6,609 bases of DNA from Desulfobulbaceae bacterium. GTDB lineage: Bacteria; Desulfobacterota; Desulfobulbia; Desulfobulbales; UBA5123. Under the pieces are notes generated by a model. It ran no database searches. It saw nothing but the letters and a program-made list of their open reading frames with translations, and had not been told where the DNA came from. Below are positions 1-5,856 of this stretch, piece by piece (the stretch's first letter is position 1; each line of letters opens with the position of its first letter). The position numbers and the translations under genes were made by a program. The stretch spans positions 1 to 6,609 of the forward strand of contig JAOUHH010000162.1 of the NCBI GenBank assembly GCA_029865195.1. The letters run 5' to 3'.

Positions 1-86
1 GCCGGGATCTGTTCCTGACCCGTGCGTGGCGCGGGTGGGCGGCGAGCAATCTCCTTGACTTTGTCGGCCGCGCCGGATTTATTTAA
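1..86 (+). CDS. C-terminal end of an unrecognised upstream protein (partial)
   Basis: The frame whose codons begin at base 3 stays open from the window edge to a TAA at 84-86. It gives 27 residues ending in ...LLDFVGRAGFI. The other two forward frames stop at bases 16-18 and 56-58. Most third codon positions in this frame are G or C, as in the genes downstream. A strong intrinsic terminator begins 14 bases after the TAA, which is where the end of a transcription unit is expected. The tail has several Trp, Leu and Phe residues but no motif I can assign to a family, so no function is offered. The reading as a real gene end rests on the open frame, the codon pattern and the terminator position. 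Confidence 0.55.
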   Translation, partial: RDLFLTRAWRGWAASNLLDFVGRAGFI

Positions 87-99
87 GGGCTTGCTGACG

Positions 100-120
100 C
101 ACCGGCCTTGCCGGTGTTTT
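100..120 (+). terminator. Rho-independent terminator of the upstream gene
   Basis: CACCGGC (100-106) pairs perfectly with GCCGGTG (110-116) around a three-base CTT loop, and TTTT (117-120) follows at once. A 7-bp GC-rich stem with a T run is the classic intrinsic terminator form. It sits 14 bases after the TAA at 84-86 and 55 bases before the next gene, so it separates the upstream transcription unit from the one starting at 175. Confidence 0.85.
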
Positions 121-140
121 CGCCGGAGGCGGCATCCGCC
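121..140 (+). repeat. Two overlapping short inverted repeats in the leader
   Basis: CGCC (121-124) can pair with GGCG (128-131) around GGA. GGCGG (128-132) can instead pair with CCGCC (136-140) around CAT. The two hairpins share bases 128-131 and exclude each other. There is no T run after either, so neither is a terminator by itself. GC-rich DNA makes such short stems by chance, so this may mean nothing. Confidence 0.3.
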
Positions 141-154
141 GCGCATGACTCTCG

Positions 155-170
155 TATAACCGGATATAAC
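155..170 (+). promoter_or_regulatory. Direct repeat TATAAC-N4-TATAAC, possible -10 element or operator
   Basis: TATAAC occurs at 155-160 and again at 165-170, exactly 10 bp apart. It is an AT-rich island in GC-rich DNA, just before the ATG at 175. Each copy matches the sigma70 -10 consensus at five of six positions. No convincing -35 lies 16-18 bp upstream of either copy. If a copy is a real -10, transcription would start at about 167-177 and leave almost no 5' leader. A one-helical-turn repeat could equally be a binding site for a regulator. Confidence 0.3.
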
Positions 171-174
171 GACA

Positions 175-3100
175 ATGCATCTCATCCACACTTGGCAACG
201 GCTGGAAGGAGCCGGGCTGCCCGTTTATGTGCAACCGGCACGGCCGGACTGGCTGGTCCCGGATGCGCCGACCGATCTTCTTCTGCAGCAGTTGCAGGCG
301 GGCGGCACGGCTGCCGACCTGCTCGCCCGGGAGCGGCTGCTGGGGCAGCTGGACCCGGCACCGGCCGCTCCGTACATGGGGCGTGGGGCAAGTTTGCAGC
401 TTGCCGGCCTGAAGGAGTGCTGGTTCCACCTCACCGACAACTGCAACCTGGCCTGCCGGCATTGCCTGTTTGCGGCCTCGCCGGCGGCAACCCGCACCTT
501 GCCCGCGGCCGACCTGCGCAAGGGGCTGGCCGAGGCCCGCGCGCTGGGCTGCACCCTCTTCTATTTCACCGGCGGCGAGCCCTTTGTTTATCCGGATTTT
601 ACCGGTATTCTCGCCGATCTCCTGCAGGATGAAGCGGTGCATGCGGTGGTGCTGACCAACGGCATGCTGTTGCGCGAACATCTGGAGGCGTTGCGCAAAC
701 TGCCCGCCGACCGGCTGCACCTGCAGATCAGCATGGACGGCCTTGCGGAAAATCATGAGCGGTTGCGTGGCACCGGCACCTTCCCCCGCCTGCTTGCCAA
801 TCTGGCGGCCATCCAGTCCGCCGGGTTTAAGGCCACCCTGTCGGTGGCGGTCAATCGTGGCAATGTTGATGAACTGCCGGCGATTGTCGCCTTTGCCGCC
901 GAGCAGGGGGTGGGCAATATCCATCTGCTCTGGCATTTCGTCCGCGGCAAGGGCGATGCCGAACAGTTCGTGGCCCCGGCCCTGATTCTGCCCCATCTCG
1001 TGGCGGCGCAACAGGCAGCCGAGGCCAGCGGGGTGGTCATCGATAACGTGGAGACCTTGCGCGGGCAGGTGTTCAGCACCCCCGGCACCCGCTTTGACCT
1101 GAGCAATACCGGTTGGGAGTCGCTGGCGGTGGGGCCGGACGGGATGATCTACCCGTCGCCCGCCCTGGTCGGGCTCGAGGCGTTGAACTGCGGCCCGTTG
1201 GCCGACGGCCTGGAGACGGTGTGGCGGCACAGCCCGGTGCTTGAGAAGATCCGCACCGCCTCGCTCATCGACGCCCCCTCTTCGCACGAAAACCCCCTGG
1301 CCTTTCTCATCGGCGGCGGCGACATCGACCACAGCTATCTGGCCGGCGGCGAGTTTGTCGGCCACGACCCCTACCTCGAACTCTATAACGGCCTTGCGCT
1401 CTGGCTGATCGGCGAGCAGGCCCGCCGGTATCCCGACCGGCAGACCGGGGACATCCTGCTGCGGATGGGCGACGTCCGCCACGACTGCCCGGCGAGCGGC
1501 GAGGTGGCCCTCACCCACTGCAACTGCGTGATCTCCCTGGCCGATGATCGGGGCCACAGCTCGGTGCGGGCCTTCTACGGGGCGGCGGCGGTGCGGGCCA
1601 ACGAGGAGATCGCCAACCCCTTTGCCCCGGCCCAGGCGGCGGCCGATTACATCCCGGCCGAGGTGAAGAAGAAGTCCTACGGCTGCGGCAGCCCGGTGAG
1701 CGACGCCGCTTTGCAAAAAGGCGAGGTGCTGGTGGATCTCGGCAGCGGCAGCGGCATCGAGTGTTTCATGGCCGCCGCCGCGGTGGGGAAAGCGGGCAAG
1801 GTCTACGGCATCGACATGACCGACGAGATGCTCCATCTCGCCCGGGGCGCCAAGGCCGAGGTAACGGCCAAGCTCGGCTACGACAACATCGAGTTCCGGC
1901 AAGGGTTTCTGGAAGCGATCCCCCTGGCCGACAATGCCGCCGATGCGGTGATTTCGAACTGCGTGATCAACCTGAGCCCGGACAAGCGGCAGACCTTTCA
2001 CGAGATTTTCCGGATCTTGAAGCCGGGCGGGCGATTGGTGGTTTCAGACATCGTCACCGACGGTTCGATCCCGGTGCGGATCAAGAACGACGAAAAATTC
2101 CGCGGCGAATGCCTGGGCGGAGCCCTCCAGCAGGAGCAGTTGCTGGCCATGCTGCGGGCGGCTGGTTTCGGCGGCCTTTCGTTGGTCAAACGCTTTCCCT
2201 ATCGCCACGAGGGTGGGGTGACCTTCTACTCCCTGACCTTCCGGGGTTATAAACCGGCAACGGCCCAGGAGGTGGAGGTGATCTACCGCGGCCCCTTCGC
2301 GGCGGTGACCACCGAGTCCGGCGTGTTGCTGCCGCGCGGCCGACGGGTGCGCATCGCCCTTGCCGAGGCGACGGCCCTCGACGATTCGGTGTTTGTGGTC
2401 GATGCGGCCGGCGCGGTGGTCAACATGGCCTTCAGCAACAGTTGCTGCGCCTCACCCCCGCAGGCCTCGCTGCAGCCGATGACCGCCCTCGCCCCGCCGG
2501 CCGCGCCTGCGGGGGGCTGCGGCTGCGGCGACGCGGCGCAGGCGGCACCACCGGAGACCAAGATCATTCCGCTGGCAACAGCGACACCGCCGCCGGCCGC
2601 TCCGGCAAAGAAGGCGGATAACGGTCGCCATCAGGCCGGCTGCATGGTCTGCGGCGGCGAGATTGCCTATCTTGCGCAGGGGGAGCGGGTGCAGTGTTAT
2701 TACTGCGGCGGCAACCATCAGGCCAACGCGGTTTGCGCCGAGGGGCATTATGTCTGCGACGACTGTCATCAGGAGGACGGCCTGTCGGTGATCCGGCTGA
2801 TCTGTGCCGAAACCGGGGAAACGGACATGCTCGCCCTGCTGCAAAAGATCCGCCGCCATCCGGCGATCCCCATGCACGGGCCGGAGCATCACGCCATGGT
2901 GCCGGGGACCATCCTTGCCACCTACCGGAATCTGGGCGGTGCCATCAGCCGGGAGGCGATCCTCACCGGCATTGAGCGCGGCAGCAAGGTGCCCGGCGGG
3001 GTGTGCGGATTTTGGGGCAACTGCGGGGCGGCGGCCGGGGTGGGGATTGCCTACAGCGTCATCCTCGCGGCCACTCCGCTCACCGCCGGCAGCCGACAGC

Positions 3101-3354
3101 AGGCGCAGGCGGTGACCGCCAGGGTCTTGGAGCGGATCGCTGCGGTCAAGGGCGGCCGCTGTTGTCAGCGGGAAACGGTCACCGCCCTGCGGGAGGCGGC
3201 CGCGATCTCGGCGGAGTTGTTGCCGGTGACCCTGCGCGCCGAGGCGGAGTTTGCCTGCGGGCAGTTTGGCGGCAACAAGGAGTGTATCCGCAGGCAATGC
3301 CCGTTGTGGGGCGCGGCAGAGAAGGGCGCCACCGCCCTCGGGGAGCGATCATGA
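175..3354 (+). CDS. Radical SAM / ArsM-like methyltransferase / DUF5714-like fusion protein
   Basis: This 1059-residue cytoplasmic enzyme carries at least three modules. Residues 16-60 look like a PqqD/RRE-type segment (weak). The radical SAM core (about 80-300) has C90-C94-C97 as CxxxCxxC for a 4Fe-4S cluster, GGEP at 133-136 and SMDG at 186-189. Residues 310-455 resemble a SPASM region but lack its usual Cys pattern; C339, C438, C449 and C451 are present. The methyltransferase (about 458-740) has the SAM loop VDLGSGSG (520-527), D547, and C504, C596 and C646 in YGCGSP, SNCVINLSPDK and ECLGGAL contexts. These match the three arsenite-binding cysteines of ArsM. A Cys-rich Pro/Ala linker (C757, C758, C782, C784) leads to a DUF5714-like module (about 820-1050) with CxxC pairs 823/826, 841/844 and 861/864, MHGPEHH (900-906) and further cysteines. 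A metalloid substrate is inferred. An in-frame TAA at 157-159 bounds the start. ATG 175 is the only good start but lacks a Shine-Dalgarno sequence. Confidence 0.9.
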   Translation: MHLIHTWQRLEGAGLPVYVQPARPDWLVPDAPTDLLLQQLQAGGTAADLLARERLLGQLDPAPAAPYMGRGASLQLAGLKECWFHLTDNCNLACRHCLFAASPAATRTLPAADLRKGLAEARALGCTLFYFTGGEPFVYPDFTGILADLLQDEAVHAVVLTNGMLLREHLEALRKLPADRLHLQISMDGLAENHERLRGTGTFPRLLANLAAIQSAGFKATLSVAVNRGNVDELPAIVAFAAEQGVGNIHLLWHFVRGKGDAEQFVAPALILPHLVAAQQAAEASGVVIDNVETLRGQVFSTPGTRFDLSNTGWESLAVGPDGMIYPSPALVGLEALNCGPLADGLETVWRHSPVLEKIRTASLIDAPSSHENPLAFLIGGGDIDHSYLAGGEFVGHDPYLELYNGLALWLIGEQARRYPDRQTGDILLRMGDVRHDCPASGEVALTHCNCVISLADDRGHSSVRAFYGAAAVRANEEIANPFAPAQAAADYIPAEVKKKSYGCGSPVSDAALQKGEVLVDLGSGSGIECFMAAAAVGKAGKVYGIDMTDEMLHLARGAKAEVTAKLGYDNIEFRQGFLEAIPLADNAADAVISNCVINLSPDKRQTFHEIFRILKPGGRLVVSDIVTDGSIPVRIKNDEKFRGECLGGALQQEQLLAMLRAAGFGGLSLVKRFPYRHEGGVTFYSLTFRGYKPATAQEVEVIYRGPFAAVTTESGVLLPRGRRVRIALAEATALDDSVFVVDAAGAVVNMAFSNSCCASPPQASLQPMTALAPPAAPAGGCGCGDAAQAAPPETKIIPLATATPPPAAPAKKADNGRHQAGCMVCGGEIAYLAQGERVQCYYCGGNHQANAVCAEGHYVCDDCHQEDGLSVIRLICAETGETDMLALLQKIRRHPAIPMHGPEHHAMVPGTILATYRNLGGAISREAILTGIERGSKVPGGVCGFWGNCGAAAGVGIAYSVILAATPLTAGSRQQAQAVTARVLERIAAVKGGRCCQRETVTALREAAAISAELLPVTLRAEAEFACGQFGGNKECIRRQCPLWGAAEKGATALGERS

Positions 3355-4034
3355 GCCAGGAAAAAACCGCCACCGGCGCGGTAGCCAAGGCCGCAGGTTT
3401 CATTTGTTTTCTGGCGGTGATGTTTATTCTCTTCCGTTACACGTCCCTGCGGCAGTGGATCGAGCCGCAACGCCTCCGGGAGCTGGTGGAAGGCTTCGGG
3501 GCGTGGAGCCCGCTGGTCTTTGTCCTCATCTACGCGGTCGGGGTCTGCCTGTTCTTGCCGGCCACCCTCTTCACCGGCATCGGCGCGGTGCTGTTCGGCA
3601 CCATGTACGGCTTTATCTATAACGAAATCGGCGCGTTGCTCGGGGCGTCGGCGGCGTTCTATATCGGCCGTTACCTGGGGCGGGATTTCGCCGCCTCGCT
3701 GATCGGCGACCGCCTGAAAAGTTATGACGACCGGATCGCCGCCAACGGCTTTACCACCACCCTCTACCTGCGGCTGCTCTTCTTTCCCTTCACCCCGCTC
3801 AACTTCGGGATGGGGCTGACCCGGGTGACCTTCCGCGACTATTTCTTCGGCACCCTGTTCGGGATCATCGCCGGCGGCTTTGTCCTCACCTTTTTCTTCG
3901 CCACCCTTGCCGAGGTCTGGGCCAGCGGTGACTGGCGGCAGCTGCTCGGCTGGAAAACGCTCTTCTCGCTGGCGCTGTTCGGCGGGTCGTTCATGATCCC
4001 CAAGGTGGTGAAGAAATTGCGGTCGGAAGGGTAG
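3351..4034 (+). CDS. TVP38/TMEM64 (VTT/DedA-like) integral membrane protein
   Basis: This 227-residue inner-membrane protein belongs to the VTT family, whose members include lipid scramblases and putative transporters. Its biochemical role here is unknown. A hydrophobic helix covers about 14-31. The VTT core follows: a hydrophobic hairpin at 53-83 with the breaker FLPATLFTG (68-76), then GALLGASAAFYIGRYLGR (94-111), the family's Gly-rich segment ending in RxxGR. After it come RLLFFPFTPLNFGMGLTRVTF (141-161, family RxxxxFPxxxxNxxxGLT pattern) and membrane segments near 165-190 and 204-220. Length is typical for the family. The start ATG at 3351 overlaps the previous TGA as ATGA, with GGGGAG (3340-3345) five bases upstream, so translation is probably coupled to the fusion enzyme. 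An upstream extension of the frame into that gene is a shadow. The coupling suggests a shared task, such as moving a metalloid or a modified lipid. Confidence 0.9.
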   Translation: MSQEKTATGAVAKAAGFICFLAVMFILFRYTSLRQWIEPQRLRELVEGFGAWSPLVFVLIYAVGVCLFLPATLFTGIGAVLFGTMYGFIYNEIGALLGASAAFYIGRYLGRDFAASLIGDRLKSYDDRIAANGFTTTLYLRLLFFPFTPLNFGMGLTRVTFRDYFFGTLFGIIAGGFVLTFFFATLAEVWASGDWRQLLGWKTLFSLALFGGSFMIPKVVKKLRSEG

Positions 4035-4037
4035 GCG

Positions 4038-4862
4038 ATGCCGGAGCTTCCCGAGGTAGAGGTGATCCGGCAGGGGTTGGCGCCGCTGGTGAGCGGCCGC
4101 CTGATCGAGCAGGTTTCCGGTAGCGGTAAGCCGCTTCGCCAGCCGGTGCCCATCCTCGAGCTTGAGACGCGGCTGCCCGGTTGCCGGATCGTCGGGGTTG
4201 ACCGTCGCGCCAAGTTTCTCATCCTTCGCACCGATGGCGGGGATCGGCTGCTCATCCATCTCGGCATGACCGGCCGGCTGGGGCTTTTCGGTGCCGAGGT
4301 CCCCCGCGCCCGGCATGACCACCTCTGCTTCCTGCTGGACAACGGTCTGGAGATGCGGTTCAATGACGCCCGGCGGTTCGGTTCGGTGCAACTCTTTTCA
4401 GCCCGCCGGTTCGTTGCCGCCGATCCCTTTGCCGGGCTTGGCCCGGAGCCGCTGGGGAAGAACTTCACCGCCGTCTACCTGCAGAAACGGGCGCTTGGCC
4501 GGCGGCTGCCGGTGAAGGGTTTCTTGATGGAGAACCGGGTGGTGGTGGGGATCGGCAACATCTACGCCAGCGAAACTCTGTTTGCGGCCCGCGTGCATCC
4601 GCTGACCCCGGCTGCCGCCCTGTCCGCCGAACAGTGGCGGGCCATTGTCCGTTCGGCCCGCAAGGTGTTGCAGAAGGCCATCGCCGCGGGCGGCACCACC
4701 ATCTCCGATTACGTGAATGCCGGCGGCGAAGCGGGCTACTTTCAGTTGGAGCTTGCCGTCTACGGTCGTGCCGGTAAGCCATGCCACCGCTGCCGGACCG
4801 CCATTGAGCGGGTGGTGGTCGGCGGCCGTGCCACCTTCTTCTGCCCACTCTGCCAAGGATGA
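4038..4862 (+). CDS. mutM: Formamidopyrimidine-DNA glycosylase (Fpg/MutM)
   Basis: This bifunctional base-excision repair enzyme removes 8-oxoguanine and formamidopyrimidines and then cuts the DNA backbone by beta/delta-elimination. The start is the family signature MPELPEVE. P2, which becomes the N terminus after Met removal, is the Schiff-base nucleophile, with E3 and E6 beside it and K59 as the conserved active-site lysine. M77, R112 and F114 correspond to the void-filling triad. GIGNIYASE (171-179) belongs to the helix-two-turn-helix DNA-binding region. The C-terminal zinc finger uses C249, C252, C269 and C272 and ends in CPLCQG. The 274-residue length is usual and all key residues are present. 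GGAAGG (4025-4030) lies seven bases before the ATG. The gene begins 3 bases after the VTT gene's TAG, so it is probably co-transcribed with it. No T-rich terminator follows. Confidence 0.97.
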   Translation: MPELPEVEVIRQGLAPLVSGRLIEQVSGSGKPLRQPVPILELETRLPGCRIVGVDRRAKFLILRTDGGDRLLIHLGMTGRLGLFGAEVPRARHDHLCFLLDNGLEMRFNDARRFGSVQLFSARRFVAADPFAGLGPEPLGKNFTAVYLQKRALGRRLPVKGFLMENRVVVGIGNIYASETLFAARVHPLTPAAALSAEQWRAIVRSARKVLQKAIAAGGTTISDYVNAGGEAGYFQLELAVYGRAGKPCHRCRTAIERVVVGGRATFFCPLCQG

Positions 4863-4934
4863 TGGCGTTGCCGGCTTTCCCGGATATAGTAATGTGTCAC
4901 TTGGCGAACCCGATCCATATTGCGTGCCTTTTGT

Positions 4935-4939
4935 AAGGA
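4935..4939 (+). promoter_or_regulatory. Ribosome binding site fixing the lgt start
   Basis: AAGGA lies eight bases before ATG 4948, in an AT-rich stretch unlike the coding DNA around it. The frame is open upstream to an ATG at 4717 inside mutM. Starting there would add 77 residues without Lgt character and would overlap mutM by about 145 bases. This site and the protein alignment both favour 4948. Confidence 0.75.
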
Positions 4940-4947
4940 TAAAAAAT

Positions 4948-5733
4948 ATGCTCCCATACCCTAAGATCGATCCGGTCATCTTCCGCCTCGGCCCGCTCCA
5001 GGTGCGCTGGTACGGCCTGATGTACGTCCTCGGCTTTCTCGCCGCCTACCATCTGGTCCGGCACCAGATACAAAAATTCGATGCCCGGCGGCTCGCCGAC
5101 CATTTCGAGAATCTGAACTTTGTCCTCCTGTTCGGGATGATCCTCGGCGGTCGGCTGGGCTACGTCTTTTTTTACAACCCAAGCTACTACCTTGCCCATC
5201 CCGGGGAGATCATCGCCACCTGGCAGGGCGGGATGTCCTTCCATGGCGCCCTGCTCGGCATCCTGTTCGGCGGGCTTCTTTTCTGCCGTCGGCATGGCCT
5301 TGATTTCTGGCAGGCCGCCGATTTCTATGTGGCGGCCGGGCCCATCGGCATCGCCCTCGGGCGGATCGGCAACTTCATCAACGGCGAGCTGTACGGGCGG
5401 GTGAGCGAGGTGCCGTGGGCGATGGTCTTTCCCGGCGGCGGGTCGTTGCCCCGGCATCCTTCCCAGCTCTATGAATGTCTGCTGGAGGGGGTGCTGCTCT
5501 TTGTCATCCTCTGGCGCCTCAAGGAGAGGCGTTGGCCGCACGGCTTTATCCTTGCCTCCTTCCTCGTTTGCTACGGTCTCCTGCGCTCCTTCGCGGAGCT
5601 GTTTCGCGAGCCGGACCCGCAGCTTGGTTTCCTGATGGCCTCGCTGACCATGGGCCAGTTGCTGAGCGGGGTGATGATCGTCGCCGGCGGGCTGATCTTT
5701 GCCTTCCGTCGCCGCCGGGGCGGCCAGGCCTGA
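4948..5733 (+). CDS. lgt: Phosphatidylglycerol--prolipoprotein diacylglyceryl transferase
   Basis: Lgt is an inner-membrane enzyme that moves diacylglycerol from phosphatidylglycerol onto the lipobox cysteine of prolipoproteins, the first step of lipoprotein maturation. The 261-residue protein opens with the typical LPYPKIDPVIFRLGPLQVRW segment and has several hydrophobic helices. GGMSFHGALLG (94-104) contains H99, equivalent to E. coli H103. The signature GRIGNFINGELYG (138-150) contains R139, N142 and E147, equivalent to E. coli R143, N146 and E151. R213 and E217 lie in the conserved RxFxExFRxPDxQLG motif near the C terminus. Length is normal and nothing essential is missing. It begins 85 bases after mutM. 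That gap is richer in A/T and could hold its own promoter, but I find no convincing -35/-10 pair, so readthrough from mutM is possible. Confidence 0.97.
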   Translation: MLPYPKIDPVIFRLGPLQVRWYGLMYVLGFLAAYHLVRHQIQKFDARRLADHFENLNFVLLFGMILGGRLGYVFFYNPSYYLAHPGEIIATWQGGMSFHGALLGILFGGLLFCRRHGLDFWQAADFYVAAGPIGIALGRIGNFINGELYGRVSEVPWAMVFPGGGSLPRHPSQLYECLLEGVLLFVILWRLKERRWPHGFILASFLVCYGLLRSFAELFREPDPQLGFLMASLTMGQLLSGVMIVAGGLIFAFRRRRGGQA

Positions 5734-5737
5734 CCGC

Positions 5738-5767
5738 TTGACGGCCGGAACCTCTTTACAGTATGGT
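5738..5767 (+). promoter_or_regulatory. Candidate sigma70 promoter for the M16 peptidase gene
   Basis: TTGACG (5738-5743, five of six to the -35 consensus) is followed after 18 bases by TATGGT (5762-5767, four of six to the -10 consensus). It begins 5 bases after the lgt stop. Transcription would start near 5774 and leave a leader of roughly 80 bases before the ATG at 5857. It is the best promoter match in the intergenic DNA of this window, but rests on consensus matching by eye. Confidence 0.45.
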
Positions 5768-5796
5768 GGGGAATCGTCGCTAGGCACGGACTAATC

Positions 5797-5815
5797 GATA
5801 ATGATTCCAAGTAAT
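5797..5815 (+). promoter_or_regulatory. Weak Fur-box-like sequence
   Basis: GATAATGAT (5797-5805) matches the first nine bases of the 19-base Fur consensus. The second half is poor, so about 12 of 19 positions agree. It lies downstream of the candidate promoter at 5738-5767 and 41 bases before the peptidase ATG, where a bound repressor could act. AT-rich leader DNA can give such half-matches by chance, and M16 peptidases are not known as Fur targets. Confidence 0.15.
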
Positions 5816-5823
5816 TTCAACTT

Positions 5824-5838
5824 CCGCCGGCATGGCGG
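5824..5838 (+). repeat. Short inverted repeat in the peptidase leader
   Basis: CCGCC (5824-5828) pairs with GGCGG (5834-5838) around GGCAT, with the G-rich ribosome-binding stretch (5843-5851) just after it. There is no T run, so it is not a terminator. It could affect ribosome access, but a 5-bp GC stem is weak evidence. Confidence 0.25.
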
Positions 5839-5856
5839 GGAGAGGGGTGGGTTCCG

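Noticed and set aside
400..1100. ArsS-type (arsenosugar) radical SAM identity for the N-terminal half
   Set aside because: The CxxxCxxC context (TDNCNLACRHC, then LFAASP) and the following SPASM-like region look like SPASM radical SAM proteins, and I see no ArsS C-terminal (DUF3641) features.
79..2001. 640-codon open frame on the minus strand across the radical SAM gene
   Set aside because: It lies antisense to a gene with unmistakable motifs. Its translation is low-complexity Gly/Ala/Arg/Gln without domains, as expected from antisense frames in GC-rich codon-biased DNA.
3003..3350. N-terminal extension of the VTT gene to an ATG at 3003
   Set aside because: The extra 116 residues are Gly/Arg-rich and overlap the DUF5714-like coding region in another frame. 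ATG 3351 has a good Shine-Dalgarno sequence and starts a normal-length VTT protein.
2452..4391. Long minus-strand frames of 281 and 408 codons over the DUF5714-like, VTT and mutM genes
   Set aside because: Same antisense GC effect. The plus-strand genes there have clear family motifs and ribosome binding sites.
4870..4883. Small hairpin CCGG-CTTTC-CCGG after mutM as a terminator
   Set aside because: Only four base pairs and no T run follow, so it cannot be called an intrinsic terminator.
4717..4947. Upstream start for lgt inside mutM
   Set aside because: The added residues do not resemble Lgt, and AAGGA precedes ATG 4948, where the family's normal N terminus begins.
4862..4947. Promoter between mutM and lgt (TATAGT at 4885-4890, TTGCCG at 4868-4873, or a sigma54 site around TTGGCG at 4901)
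   Set aside because: The -35/-10 spacing is only 11 bases for the best pair, and the TGGC...TTGC spacing is far too long for sigma54.
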